Positions 1-6,531 are shown, counted from the stretch's first letter. The stretch is 9,771 nt of DNA from Hyphomicrobiales bacterium (GCA_011087745.1 JAALLB010000041.1:1-9771), one strand, 5' to 3'. The notes: generated by a model not told the origin, from the sequence alone. Numbers and translations: made by a program.

Positions 1-279
1 AGCCTGAAACGTCAACCCCAAATAATCAGATTTTCAAGGACTCGGAGTATAAATGGTGAAACAGTTGGTGTCGTAAACAGCCCATGTCATTCGCACAGGT
101 TGGGAAAATCACTGGCTCTTGCGCATGTTGCACCAAGTGCAGCCGCAGCTGGCACCAGGCTTGATCTAAACGGGGGCGAAATAAGTACCACTGCTACAGT
201 GGTTGCAATGCCGATTTATGATCCGCAAAAAAAAGCAAACCCATCAAGATTGAGGACGGTTATTTCTTGTATTGAGTGA
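1..279 (+). CDS. 3' end of GcvT-like aminomethyltransferase-family protein (partial)
   Basis: Reading frame 1 is open from the window edge to TGA at 277-279 and gives the last 92 residues of a larger protein. The segment VGVVNSPCHSHRLGKSLALAHV, then a GTRLDL stretch and VVAMPIYDP, matches the shape of the C-terminal barrel of the GcvT/dimethylglycine dehydrogenase family. That domain typically reads as VG.VTSGG.SP.LGKSIALAYV, then a G-T-x-L strand, then a VV..P.YDP end. Family members move one-carbon units to tetrahydrofolate or related acceptors; the substrate cannot be inferred from this tail. An 8-A run (227-234) sits just after YDPQ. With seven A's the frame would end at 251-253 (…DPQKKQTHQD), clear of the next gene, so the last residues are uncertain. 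As written, the gene overlaps the convergent oxygenase gene by 20 bp. The start and N-terminal domains lie outside the window. Confidence 0.72.
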   Translation, partial: SLKRQPQIIRFSRTRSINGETVGVVNSPCHSHRLGKSLALAHVAPSAAAAGTRLDLNGGEISTTATVVAMPIYDPQKKANPSRLRTVISCIE

Positions 280-1240
280 AATTATTGCTGTTCCGCATGG
301 CTATGTGCTCACCAGCAGTAATTTTCTCATAGTGTCCAGAAGTATAACTGAAGTCAGACGGGTCGATGATCGTTTGGCTGGCGGGATCGCAAAATACCGG
401 TATTGAATAGCGAGCAGTTTTGTTACGATTGATAACACGGTGCTTCGTTGAGATTAAGTGACCATCGGTCCAGCGCTCCAGCAAGTCACCAATATTGCAA
501 ACAAAACTGCCTTTGATTGGCGGCGCTTCTATCCATTCATCAGATTGATTTAATACCTGCAAGCCACCTTGCATATCCTGCAGTAAAATTGTCAGAACCC
601 CAAAGTCTGTATGGGAGGCTGCCCCGAAACGTTGTTCGAGTTCGTCTTCAGCATTCATGGGCGGATAATAAACCAATTGCCCGCGGCCCAGCGGTTTTTC
701 ATAAGCTGCTGCAAAGAATTCTTTTGGTTTCCCAAGTCCAAAGGCGAGGGCACTTAATGCAGTACGGCTAAGTGAAATGACTGCGTCATAATAAGGTAGC
801 AAATCCCGGCGGAGAAATGGAGCAACATCGTCGGGCCATTGGTTTGGAAATACCATGGGAATGCCAGCTGCAACATCAGGATCATTGCTATCCACTTCCC
901 AACCCCAAAAGAATACCTCTTTGGCATCATGGGTTTTGGCGCCTTCCAACCGGGTCATACCTTGGCCCATCCATCCTCGTTGGTTTTTATCTACAGCAAT
1001 AGTTGATTTGTCCTCCACCGATAGATTGAAAAAGCGTTCTGAAGCAGCAAATGCCTTTTCAATTAGCTGCTCAGGTATCCCATGCCCCTTGATATAAAAG
1101 AAGCCAACCGATTTTGCAGTGTGAACCAGCTCTCGTGCAATTTCAGAAAACCCATCTTCCGTATTTATCGCAGAAATATCGATGACCGGGATTTGATCAA
1201 AGCCGGTAGGTTTTGCAGTCGCAAACTTGGCTTCAGGCAT
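260..1240 (-). CDS. 2-oxoglutarate/Fe(II)-dependent oxygenase, isopenicillin N synthase-like family
   Basis: The predicted cytosolic enzyme has 326 residues, within the usual size for this family. The N-terminal DIOX_N-type region starts at IPVIDISAI (about 17-25) and continues through GFFYIKGHGIP (46-56). The C-terminal jelly roll carries the facial triad H210-x-D212 (SHTDFG) and H267 (STKHRVI). R277-x-S279 (RYSIPVF) is the usual 2-oxoglutarate carboxylate clamp, so the catalytic set is complete. Members hydroxylate, desaturate or cyclise small molecules; the substrate here is unknown. I chose the ATG at 1238-1240 because a GAGAAGAG Shine-Dalgarno-like stretch lies 7 bases upstream and conserved sequence begins soon after. 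An upstream ATG at 1297 would add 19 residues but has no ribosome site. The gene diverges from the HAD gene and converges on, and overlaps, the GcvT-like gene. Confidence 0.9.
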   Translation of the reverse strand: MPEAKFATAKPTGFDQIPVIDISAINTEDGFSEIARELVHTAKSVGFFYIKGHGIPEQLIEKAFAASERFFNLSVEDKSTIAVDKNQRGWMGQGMTRLEGAKTHDAKEVFFWGWEVDSNDPDVAAGIPMVFPNQWPDDVAPFLRRDLLPYYDAVISLSRTALSALAFGLGKPKEFFAAAYEKPLGRGQLVYYPPMNAEDELEQRFGAASHTDFGVLTILLQDMQGGLQVLNQSDEWIEAPPIKGSFVCNIGDLLERWTDGHLISTKHRVINRNKTARYSIPVFCDPASQTIIDPSDFSYTSGHYEKITAGEHIAMRNSNNFTQYKK

Positions 1241-1251
1241 TGGATTACTCT

Positions 1252-1278
1252 TCTCGATTAACAAAGCTGAGATCGAGA
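1252..1278 (-). promoter_or_regulatory. leader hairpin covering part of the oxygenase ribosome site
   Basis: TCTCGAT (1252-1258) pairs with ATCGAGA (1272-1278), a perfect 7-bp stem around a 13-base loop. On the leftward transcript the start-proximal arm contains the GAGA of the GAGAAGAG ribosome-binding stretch. Folding could therefore limit initiation at the ATG ending at 1240. This assumes transcription starts upstream of about 1280, which I cannot see. A stem this short can also arise by chance. Confidence 0.3.
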
Positions 1279-1318
1279 GCTTAAACGTCACTCGCATTTT
1301 TACAAGCGGTTATGAAAA

Positions 1319-1330
1319 GTGAATATTCAC
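1319..1330. promoter_or_regulatory. 12-bp perfect palindrome in divergent intergenic region, possible operator
   Basis: GTGAATATTCAC is a perfect two-fold symmetric 12-mer. It lies between the leftward oxygenase gene (start 1240) and the rightward HAD gene (start 1428), where a regulator could control both. The symmetry is seen directly; the operator role is inferred. No regulator gene adjoins it, and I found no clear -35/-10 pair nearby. Confidence 0.35.
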
Positions 1331-1427
1331 ATGTTTCGGAATGCCAGATATTGCATATAGTGCAGAAGTCGACATCAAATTTCTAACTAGTGTTATTGGG
1401 GTCGAAAAGATAGGGGGATTTGAGGCC

Positions 1428-2093
1428 ATGAGCGCTTTGATAGTTTTTGATTTTGATGGCGTCATCGCTGACAGTGAATATTTGGCCAACGTGTTACTTG
1501 CAGAAATTGTGACGGAACTTGGCAAGCCAACCACCGTAGAGGACTGTTACAAGTTGTATATGAGGAAACGGTTTGAGGAAATCACTGCATCCATAGAAAA
1601 ATCAGTTGGTCACGCAGTCTCTGCTGATTTTCCGGCTGAATATCAACAACGAACCCTTTCGCTTTTCCGAGATAAACTGGTCGCTGTAGAAGGAGCACGA
1701 GAATACATTGATCAGTTTAAAGCACTGCCACAATGCATTGCATCATCTTCCTCACCAGACCGGCTTGCTGTTTGTTTGGAAGTATTGCAACTGCAGGACT
1801 TTTTTGGCCCAAACGTATTCAGTGCCTCCAACGTCGAGCGAGGAAAGCCACATCCTGATGTTTTCCTCCATGCGGCAAGCACAATGGGCGTTGATCCATC
1901 CAATTGTTTGGTAATTGAGGATAGCGCATCTGTAGTGAGAGCGGGCATAGCTGCTGGAATGACTGTAATTGGATTAACAGCCGCATCTCACATTCAGCCC
2001 GGACATAGGAAGAATCTCTTTTCTGCAGGTGCTCAGTACGTTGCAGATTCTTTTAGTGAAGTCGAAGAAATCACAAATCAGTTTTTGAAGTGA
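1428..2093 (+). CDS. HAD-superfamily (subfamily IA) phosphatase or phosphomutase-like hydrolase
   Basis: The 221-residue soluble enzyme has all four HAD motifs. Motif I is DFDGV with nucleophile D8 and general acid/base D10; the motif II serine lies in ASSSSPDR (about 106-112); the motif III lysine is K140 in ERGKPHPDVF; motif IV is IEDS (E164, D165) followed by AGIAAGM. An alpha-helical cap occupies about residues 15-85. This is the phosphoglycolate phosphatase/beta-phosphoglucomutase type, acting on small phosphorylated metabolites, with no way to name the substrate. I chose the ATG at 1428 because DFDGV must lie near the N-terminus and a GGGGG/GAGG purine stretch lies just upstream. An in-frame ATG at 1341 would add 29 residues unlike any HAD N-terminus. 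A weak hairpin follows the stop. Confidence 0.9.
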   Translation: MSALIVFDFDGVIADSEYLANVLLAEIVTELGKPTTVEDCYKLYMRKRFEEITASIEKSVGHAVSADFPAEYQQRTLSLFRDKLVAVEGAREYIDQFKALPQCIASSSSPDRLAVCLEVLQLQDFFGPNVFSASNVERGKPHPDVFLHAASTMGVDPSNCLVIEDSASVVRAGIAAGMTVIGLTAASHIQPGHRKNLFSAGAQYVADSFSEVEEITNQFLK

Positions 2094-2103
2094 CCATTTT
2101 CAT

Positions 2104-2124
2104 AGCCACAGTTGAATTGTGGCT
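2104..2124 (+). terminator. weak hairpin after the HAD gene
   Basis: AGCCACA (2104-2110) and TGTGGCT (2118-2124) form a 7-bp stem, extendable by one G-U pair, starting 11 bases after the HAD stop codon. The sequence after it (TATTAAA) is only partly T-rich, so this is at best a weak intrinsic terminator or a 3'-end stabilising hairpin. Confidence 0.4.
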
Positions 2125-2371
2125 TATTAAACCAAAGAACCATGCAATGATGATTGAACCAGAATTAACCTGCATTTCCCAATAACACTTGCGACTTAGC
2201 TTTGGCTCTGCTATTGCCATTCGCAAACGTTGAATGGGTTTTGTGCACCTTGCTTTTTGGCAACCTTTGCAACAAAAACCCGGTCCTCTTCGGAACATCA
2301 ATTTACTCCGGTGCTGTCTGGAAAACAGGCAAACAAAAGCATTGGAAACAACATGAAACAGGTTTGAACAA
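2125..2371 (+). other. gene-free leader upstream of tig
   Basis: No coding sequence or tRNA cloverleaf can be supported here. The stretch probably holds the tig promoter and 5' leader. A poor candidate promoter is TTGCGA near 2190 followed 17 bases later by TATTGC; the -10 match is weak. Short interleaved repeats (TTGC…GGCAA…TTTGCAA, about 2249-2272) are visible but form no clear riboswitch or attenuator. The ribosome site before tig is also weak, with only a CAGG about 10 bases upstream of the ATG. Confidence 0.35.
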
Positions 2372-3718
2372 ATGCAAGTTACAGAAACCCTCAATGAAGG
2401 CTTGAAACGCGAAATCAAAATCGTTGTCGCCAAAGAAGACATGACGTCTCAACTGGAAGCCAAGCTTGAAACTCTAAAAGGTCAGGTTAAGCTAAACGGT
2501 TTCCGTCAGGGTAAAGTGCCGAAATCGCACCTACAGCAGATGTATGGCAAGCAAGCTATGGCTGAAATTGTAAACGAGTATGTGTCGACACGTACAGGCG
2601 AAGTGCTTAAGGAGCGCGAAGAGCGTGCAGCTCAGCAGCCAGAAATCAACATGACTGAAGACGAAAAAGAAGCAGAAGAAATTCTTGCTGGTAAAAAAGA
2701 CTTCGAATTCACCATGAGCTATGAAGTAATTCCGGAAATCAACGTTCCTGAGCTTGAAAAGCTAAAATTGACGCGCCCAGTTGTTGAAGTGAGTGACAAG
2801 GAAGTTGACGAGCAGATCGAAAAGATCGGCGACAACATGAAGCCTTATGAAGAGAAAAAGGGCAAAGCTGCAAAAGGCGATCGCGTTAACATGAACTACC
2901 TTGGCAAGATTGATGGCGAGCCATTCGAGGGCGGCGCTGACAATGATGCGCAATTGGTCATAGGTTCTGGCCAGTTTATCCCGGGCTTTGAAGATCAGCT
3001 AACTGGCACAAAAGCAGGCGATGAAACAGTAGTAAAAGTGAAATTCCCTGAAGAATACGGCGCAAAGCAACTTGCTGGCAAAGATGCTGAATTTGATGTG
3101 ACAGTGCTTAAAATTGAAAAGCCAGGTAAACTGGAAATCAACGATGAGTTCGCAACAAAGCTAGGCATGGAAAATGTTGAGAAACTAAAAGAGGCTGTTC
3201 GCGGTCAAATTGAAGGCCAATACACATCTTTCTCACGTGCCAAAATCAAACGCGAAATACTTGATACTCTGGACAAGAAAACCAAAATGGAATTGCCAGA
3301 GAAAATGGTTGAGCAAGAGTTCAGCAATATCTGGACGCAAATGAATGCTGAGCTGGAAAAATCAGGCAAAACATTCAAAGACGAAGGTACGACTGAAGCA
3401 AAAGCCAAGAAAGAATACCAAACATTGGCAGAACGTCGCGTTCGTCTGGGTCTGGTACTCGCTGAAATTGGTGAGAAATCAGATGTTCAAGTGACAGATG
3501 ATGAAATGCAGGCAGCAGTTTACCAGCAAATTCAACAATATCCTGGTCAAGAAGAGCAAGTGCTAAACTACTTCAAGGAAAACCCGGATGCAGTCGTTGG
3601 TCTGCGCGCTCCGCTCTACGAAGATGAAGTTATCGACTTCATTCTAGAAAAGGCTGAAGTAAAAGAGAAAAAAGTCAGCAAAGATGAGCTGATGAAAGAA
3701 GATGACGACGAAGCATAA
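2372..3718 (+). CDS. tig: trigger factor, ribosome-associated chaperone and peptidyl-prolyl isomerase
   Basis: The 448-residue protein has the full trigger factor layout. The N-terminal ribosome-binding domain contains the signature GFRQGKVP at 43-50, the loop that docks on ribosomal protein L23 at the exit tunnel. An FKBP-type isomerase domain runs from about 165 to 248 (GDRVNMNYLGKIDGEPFEGG … FIPGFEDQL … FPEEYG … FDVTVLKI). The helical C-terminal domain (about 250-430) forms the chaperone arms, and the protein ends in a strongly acidic tail (KEDDDEA). It shields nascent cytosolic chains and assists their early folding. The N-terminus MQVTETLNEGLKREIK is typical of alphaproteobacteria and fixes the start at 2372. 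The gene is probably monocistronic because a strong terminator begins 29 bases after its stop. In many alphaproteobacteria tig lies close to clpP-clpX; here clpP is about 5.3 kb downstream. Confidence 0.98.
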   Translation: MQVTETLNEGLKREIKIVVAKEDMTSQLEAKLETLKGQVKLNGFRQGKVPKSHLQQMYGKQAMAEIVNEYVSTRTGEVLKEREERAAQQPEINMTEDEKEAEEILAGKKDFEFTMSYEVIPEINVPELEKLKLTRPVVEVSDKEVDEQIEKIGDNMKPYEEKKGKAAKGDRVNMNYLGKIDGEPFEGGADNDAQLVIGSGQFIPGFEDQLTGTKAGDETVVKVKFPEEYGAKQLAGKDAEFDVTVLKIEKPGKLEINDEFATKLGMENVEKLKEAVRGQIEGQYTSFSRAKIKREILDTLDKKTKMELPEKMVEQEFSNIWTQMNAELEKSGKTFKDEGTTEAKAKKEYQTLAERRVRLGLVLAEIGEKSDVQVTDDEMQAAVYQQIQQYPGQEEQVLNYFKENPDAVVGLRAPLYEDEVIDFILEKAEVKEKKVSKDELMKEDDDEA

Positions 3719-3747
3719 GCTTCAACATTCATTTGGATCAAATTTGA

Positions 3748-3780
3748 AACCCCGCATGAAAATGCGGGGTTTTTTCTTTT
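3748..3780 (+). terminator. strong rho-independent terminator of tig
   Basis: AACCCCGCAT (3748-3757) and ATGCGGGGTT (3762-3771) form a perfect 10-bp GC-rich stem closed by a GAAA (GNRA) tetraloop. A run of T's interrupted by one C follows to 3780. This is a classic intrinsic terminator and isolates tig from the ureohydrolase gene. Confidence 0.95.
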
Positions 3781-3802
3781 GAGCCTTACAAATTTTACAT
3801 GC

Positions 3803-3832
3803 TTGCACGGTGGTGTTTTTCCAGCATAGACT
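3803..3832 (+). promoter_or_regulatory. candidate promoter for the ureohydrolase-LysE pair
   Basis: Between the tig terminator and the ureohydrolase start, TTGCAC (about 3803-3808) is followed after 18 bases by TAGACT. This is a partial match to a housekeeping -35/-10 pair. The preceding terminator means a new promoter is needed in these 88 bases, but this exact assignment is tentative. Confidence 0.3.
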
Positions 3833-3868
3833 TGCCCAATTGAAGATGTTGGATGTCAGGAGCAAATT

Positions 3869-4867
3869 ATGAAGGAAGATACGGGAAATAGTTCTAATGT
3901 TTCATCGGATAGTCTGACTGAGGTTCCGGCAGCTTCTCCAAGAAGTTTTTTAGGGTTTCCATTGGCAATGGATTTGGACAATCTGGATGCGGATATTGCT
4001 ATTCTGGGAGTGCCGCATGGCTTGCCATATAGTGTAGATGATCTGGCCGATGATCAAAGTCGTGCACCTGATGCGATAAGGCAAAATGCTCAAGATGCAG
4101 CCTGGGAAGAACCAAGAACTCGCACTCACTTTGATTGGGATTTGGGTGGACCTTTATTGGACGATCGCCCAATAAAGGTCGTTGATTGTGGAAATGTTAC
4201 GTCAGATAAATTCGATCCCCATGAACATTATCGACGAGCTGAAGCTGCTGCTGAGAGGATATTCAATTCTGGTGCTACATTGATTACGCTTGGTGGTGAT
4301 CACGGCATTCCGATACCCATTATGCGGGCTTTGCCAAAAGATGAAAAAGTGACGCTTATTCAAATCGATGCCCATATGGATTGGAGCGATACTGTCGATG
4401 GTGTCCATGATGGGTATTCCAGCCCAATACGGCGCGCGTCCGAAATGGACTGGATTGGTGACATCTTTCAAATCGGCCTGCGCGGAGTTGGCAGTGCAAG
4501 AACCAGCGAAATTGAAGACGCAAAGGCATATGGTGCTAACTTGATATCAGCCTATGAAATGCATGAAATTGGCATTCAAGCTGTGTTGGATAGAATTCCG
4601 GAGGGAGGAAAGTTTTATTTAACCGTTGATGCAGATGGAATGGATCCAACAATTATGCCAGCGGTTATTGCACCTACTCCTGCGGGATTGAGCTGGTTGC
4701 AAATTCGCCAGCTGATCCACGGTTTGGTTAAAAAGGGCCGGGTTCTCGGGATGGATCTGGTCGAGATATCTCCATCACGTGACGTCGGAAACCTAACACT
4801 GGTGCATGCAGAAAGATTGATCTGTAATTTCATTGGAGCAACTGTGCGAGCAGGGTATTATGATTGA
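3869..4867 (+). CDS. arginase/agmatinase-family ureohydrolase
   Basis: The 332-residue protein carries the binuclear manganese site of the ureohydrolase fold. The ligands are H145 in GGDHG (142-146), D167, H169 and D171 in DAHMD, and D254 and D256 in TVDADGMDP. E299 lies in the family-typical DLVEISPSRD segment. Enzymes of this family release urea from guanidino compounds, or cleave related amidino or formimino substrates. Two substrate-facing loops differ from standard agmatinases. The usual HGTxFRRA reads VHDGYSSPIRRA (179-190), and the usual GTGTPEPGGL reads AVIAPTPAGL (265-274), so the substrate should not be assumed to be arginine or agmatine. An AGGAG ribosome site (3858-3862) supports the start. 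A LysE-type exporter gene begins 35 bases downstream, probably in the same transcript. Confidence 0.9.
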   Translation: MKEDTGNSSNVSSDSLTEVPAASPRSFLGFPLAMDLDNLDADIAILGVPHGLPYSVDDLADDQSRAPDAIRQNAQDAAWEEPRTRTHFDWDLGGPLLDDRPIKVVDCGNVTSDKFDPHEHYRRAEAAAERIFNSGATLITLGGDHGIPIPIMRALPKDEKVTLIQIDAHMDWSDTVDGVHDGYSSPIRRASEMDWIGDIFQIGLRGVGSARTSEIEDAKAYGANLISAYEMHEIGIQAVLDRIPEGGKFYLTVDADGMDPTIMPAVIAPTPAGLSWLQIRQLIHGLVKKGRVLGMDLVEISPSRDVGNLTLVHAERLICNFIGATVRAGYYD

Positions 4868-4902
4868 GTTGGTGCTAAAAAAATTACCAGACGAGGAACG
4901 CT

Positions 4903-5520
4903 ATGAATTTTGAAGTTCTAATTCCGATTATTTTGGCATTTTTCATCGTTACGGTCTCTCCAGGACCGGCGAACATTGCTGTTGCAACCGTTGCAATGAG
5001 TTCGGGCCGCCGCAATGGATTGCTTTTTGGGCTGGGATTGTCAATTGGACTCGCATTTTGGGGCGTAATTGCAGCAACAGGACTTGGGGTGGTATTGCAA
5101 GCGTCGGAACTCGTATTGCTTGCCTTGAAGGTTTTGGGTGGTGGATATTTGCTTTGGTTGGCATATCAATCAGCAAAATCGGCTGCCAAACCAATTGAAA
5201 AAAATGCAAAACCACAATCGGAAGGACGCTGGTTCTTGCGGGGACTAATCCTCAATCTCTCAAATCCCAAAGCCGTTGTAGCCTGAATGGCAGCACTTTC
5301 CATGGGATTGGGAACAAACAACACTGTGTCACAAGTCGTTGCGGCGACCGGTATTTGTATTGCCATAGGTTTTGCAAATTACACAGGTCACGCTGTGGCC
5401 TTCTCATTCTCCAGTATCATGTCCGGCTACCAGCGGTTTCGCAGATTGATTGAAGGAGTTGTTGCGGGATTGTTTGCACTAGCAGGGTTTAGTTTAATCA
5501 AATCTGCATTTTCCCGCTGA
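4903..5520 (+). pseudogene. LysE/RhtB-family amino-acid exporter interrupted by an in-frame TGA
   Basis: Read through, the frame encodes 205 residues, the usual length of a LysE/RhtB exporter. The N-terminal signature is VSPGPANIAVATVAMSSGRRNGLLFGLGLSIG, followed by hydrophobic segments and GLILNLSNPKAVVA. A TGA at 5284-5286 then interrupts it and the same frame continues with MAALSMGLG… to a TGA at 5518-5520. Relatives as I know them commonly have Trp at this place (NPKAxxAW), so a single G-to-A change of TGG explains the stop. The break falls in a membrane segment, so the 127-residue product would probably not work. TGA ends several intact genes here, so it is a real stop. A GAGGAA ribosome site (4893-4898) supports the start. 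Readthrough, restart at the adjacent ATG (5287) or a sequencing error remain possible. The intact protein would export basic or neutral amino acids through the inner membrane. Confidence 0.85.
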
Positions 5521-5568
5521 ACAAGCTTGGGCCAAGAGCAGGGGTGCTGGCTTAAATGATCTAGAAGA

Positions 5569-6000
5569 TTAGTCCCGTTTCATCTTGGAAATAACGCTCT
5601 GCATCAAATCTAGGAATCGAACCTGATCCTGTTCATCCAACCCAGAAAGCGCTTCGCTGTTTATTTGCCGTGCAGCTTGATAGGCATCGTCTTTGATAAT
5701 CGTTGCCTTTTTAGTCAGCCAAATTTGCTGAACTCTGGAATCTATAGGATGTTTGGTTCTTTTTACTAAGCCATCACGCTCCATGCGGGTCAAAGTGTTT
5801 GCCAGTGTCGCTTGTTCTATATCAAGTTTTTCCAGCAATTCTCGTTGGGTGATACCGTCTTTTTCCCACAATTCTAGAAGAATAGGGAACTGTCCGGTCA
5901 CAATTCCCAGGGGCTGAATGCGTTGCTGTAGCTCTTTTGCGAACAACCGCGCCATGTGGTTGATGAGATATCCAGCTGATTTTTCTTTTTCAAAGGTCAT
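5569..6000 (-). CDS. MarR-family transcriptional regulator
   Basis: The protein has 143 residues, the normal MarR length. It has an N-terminal dimerisation helix (about 10-30), a winged helix-turn-helix from about 36 to 97 (TQRELLEKLDIEQATLANTLTRMERDGLVKR), and the conserved wing D-S-R at 87-89 before IWLTKKA. C-terminal helices complete the dimer interface. MarR proteins usually repress neighbouring genes and themselves and release DNA on binding small phenolic or other ligands. The gene diverges from an ABM-domain gene across 79 bp holding two identical palindromes, the probable operators. No convincing Shine-Dalgarno precedes the ATG, so initiation may be weak or near-leaderless. An upstream start is excluded by a nearby in-frame stop. 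It converges on the LysE gene, with a 48-bp gap. Confidence 0.93.
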   Translation of the reverse strand: MTFEKEKSAGYLINHMARLFAKELQQRIQPLGIVTGQFPILLELWEKDGITQRELLEKLDIEQATLANTLTRMERDGLVKRTKHPIDSRVQQIWLTKKATIIKDDAYQAARQINSEALSGLDEQDQVRFLDLMQSVISKMKRD

Positions 6001-6014
6001 GTGCGTTTTTACAC

Positions 6015-6043
6015 TTGTATAGCATGCTATGCAATGATATATA
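6015..6043 (+). promoter_or_regulatory. candidate promoter of the ABM-domain gene
   Basis: TTGTAT (6015-6020) and TATATA (6038-6043) are separated by 17 bases and each partly matches the housekeeping consensus. The first palindrome overlaps the -35 edge and spacer, and the second overlaps the end of the -10. A bound regulator would therefore block polymerase, which supports a repressor role for the adjacent MarR protein. Confidence 0.5.
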
Positions 6044-6053
6044 GCATGCTATG
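6018..6053. promoter_or_regulatory. paired palindromic operators, probable MarR binding sites
   Basis: The 14-mer TATAGCATGCTATG occurs twice, at 6018-6031 and 6040-6053. Each copy contains the perfect 12-bp palindrome ATAGCATGCTAT (6019-6030 and 6041-6052). The centres are 22 bp apart, about two helical turns, so two dimers would sit on the same DNA face. The location between divergent marR-type and ABM genes fits autoregulation plus control of the target. The repeats are seen directly; binding is inferred. Confidence 0.8.
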
Positions 6054-6079
6054 GAAATTACCAACTGAAAGGAAATACC

Positions 6080-6448
6080 ATGTCCACATTTGAAAACCTA
6101 GACCCAATAGTATCGCTTGCAGATCAGATGAATGCTGATGAAGAACCAATTGTTCTAATAAACTTGTTTACAGTGGATGCAACTGATGAAGACGCGTTGC
6201 TTAAAGCCTGGGCGCATGACGCTGATTTTATGAAAGAACAACCCGGATATATTTCAACGCAACTCCATAAGGGAATTGCCGGCAGTTCTACCTTCATCAA
6301 TTACGCAATTTGGCAGGATGTAGAGAGTTTTCGCAATGCCTTCACCAACCCTGAATTCCAACGCCGCATAGCAGATTACCCGGCAAGTGCTGTAGCAAAA
6401 CCGCATCTGTTTAAAAAACTGGCCGTTGAAAACCACTGCGTTGCTTAA
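6080..6448 (+). CDS. ABM-domain (antibiotic biosynthesis monooxygenase-like) protein
   Basis: This 122-residue soluble protein has the ferredoxin-like beta-alpha-beta pattern of the ABM superfamily. It starts with a strand IVLINLFTV (24-32), followed by helix EDALLKAWAHDADFMKEQPG (37-56). Then come YISTQLHKGIAGSSTFINYAIWQDVESFRNAF (57-88) and a C-terminal segment ending in HLFKKLAV. The order strand, helix, PGY, S-T-x-L, F-x-N-Y-A-x-W, F is characteristic. Such proteins include cofactor-free quinone-forming monooxygenases, haem-degrading enzymes and members with no known reaction, so the activity is open. An AAAGGA ribosome site (6068-6073) fixes the start. Divergence from a MarR gene with shared operators suggests induction by a small, perhaps quinone-like or phenolic, compound; this is inference. 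Confidence 0.85.
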   Translation: MSTFENLDPIVSLADQMNADEEPIVLINLFTVDATDEDALLKAWAHDADFMKEQPGYISTQLHKGIAGSSTFINYAIWQDVESFRNAFTNPEFQRRIADYPASAVAKPHLFKKLAVENHCVA

Positions 6449-6488
6449 ATCGGAAGAATTGCTGCGACAAGTTGATTTGCCTGGGATT

Positions 6489-6531
6489 AGTAGAGAAATT
6501 AGTTCAACTAAATCACAACAATTTCTCTACT
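6489..6531. terminator. 12-bp inverted repeat between convergent gene ends
   Basis: AGTAGAGAAATT (6489-6500) and AATTTCTCTACT (6520-6531) are perfectly complementary around a 19-base loop. The right arm encodes the last SREI residues of the M24 peptidase, and its stop codon lies in the loop. Neither direction has a T-run after the stem, so this is not a classic intrinsic terminator. It could be a bidirectional 3'-end hairpin for the convergent ABM and peptidase transcripts. Confidence 0.45.

Noticed and set aside
2160..2300. tRNA gene upstream of tig
   Set aside because: I looked for an acceptor stem, a GGTTCGA-type T-loop and a 3' partner and found no cloverleaf.
2071..2442. 123-codon leftward open frame across the tig leader
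   Set aside because: It overlaps the ends of both the HAD and tig genes, is low in domain-like features and rich in Cys/Ser typical of spurious frames, and has no ribosome site.
5284..5330. Selenocysteine insertion at the LysE TGA
   Set aside because: No convincing SECIS-like hairpin follows the TGA, LysE exporters are not known selenoproteins, and Trp is the natural residue here.
4903..5520. Alternative genetic code with UGA read as Trp
   Set aside because: TGA is the terminal stop of the HAD, ureohydrolase and LysE genes at family-typical lengths, and Trp is TGG throughout the other genes.
5521..5568. Terminator between the convergent LysE and MarR genes
   Set aside because: Only an imperfect, bulged hairpin (AGCA-GGGG-TGCT core) without a T-run is visible.
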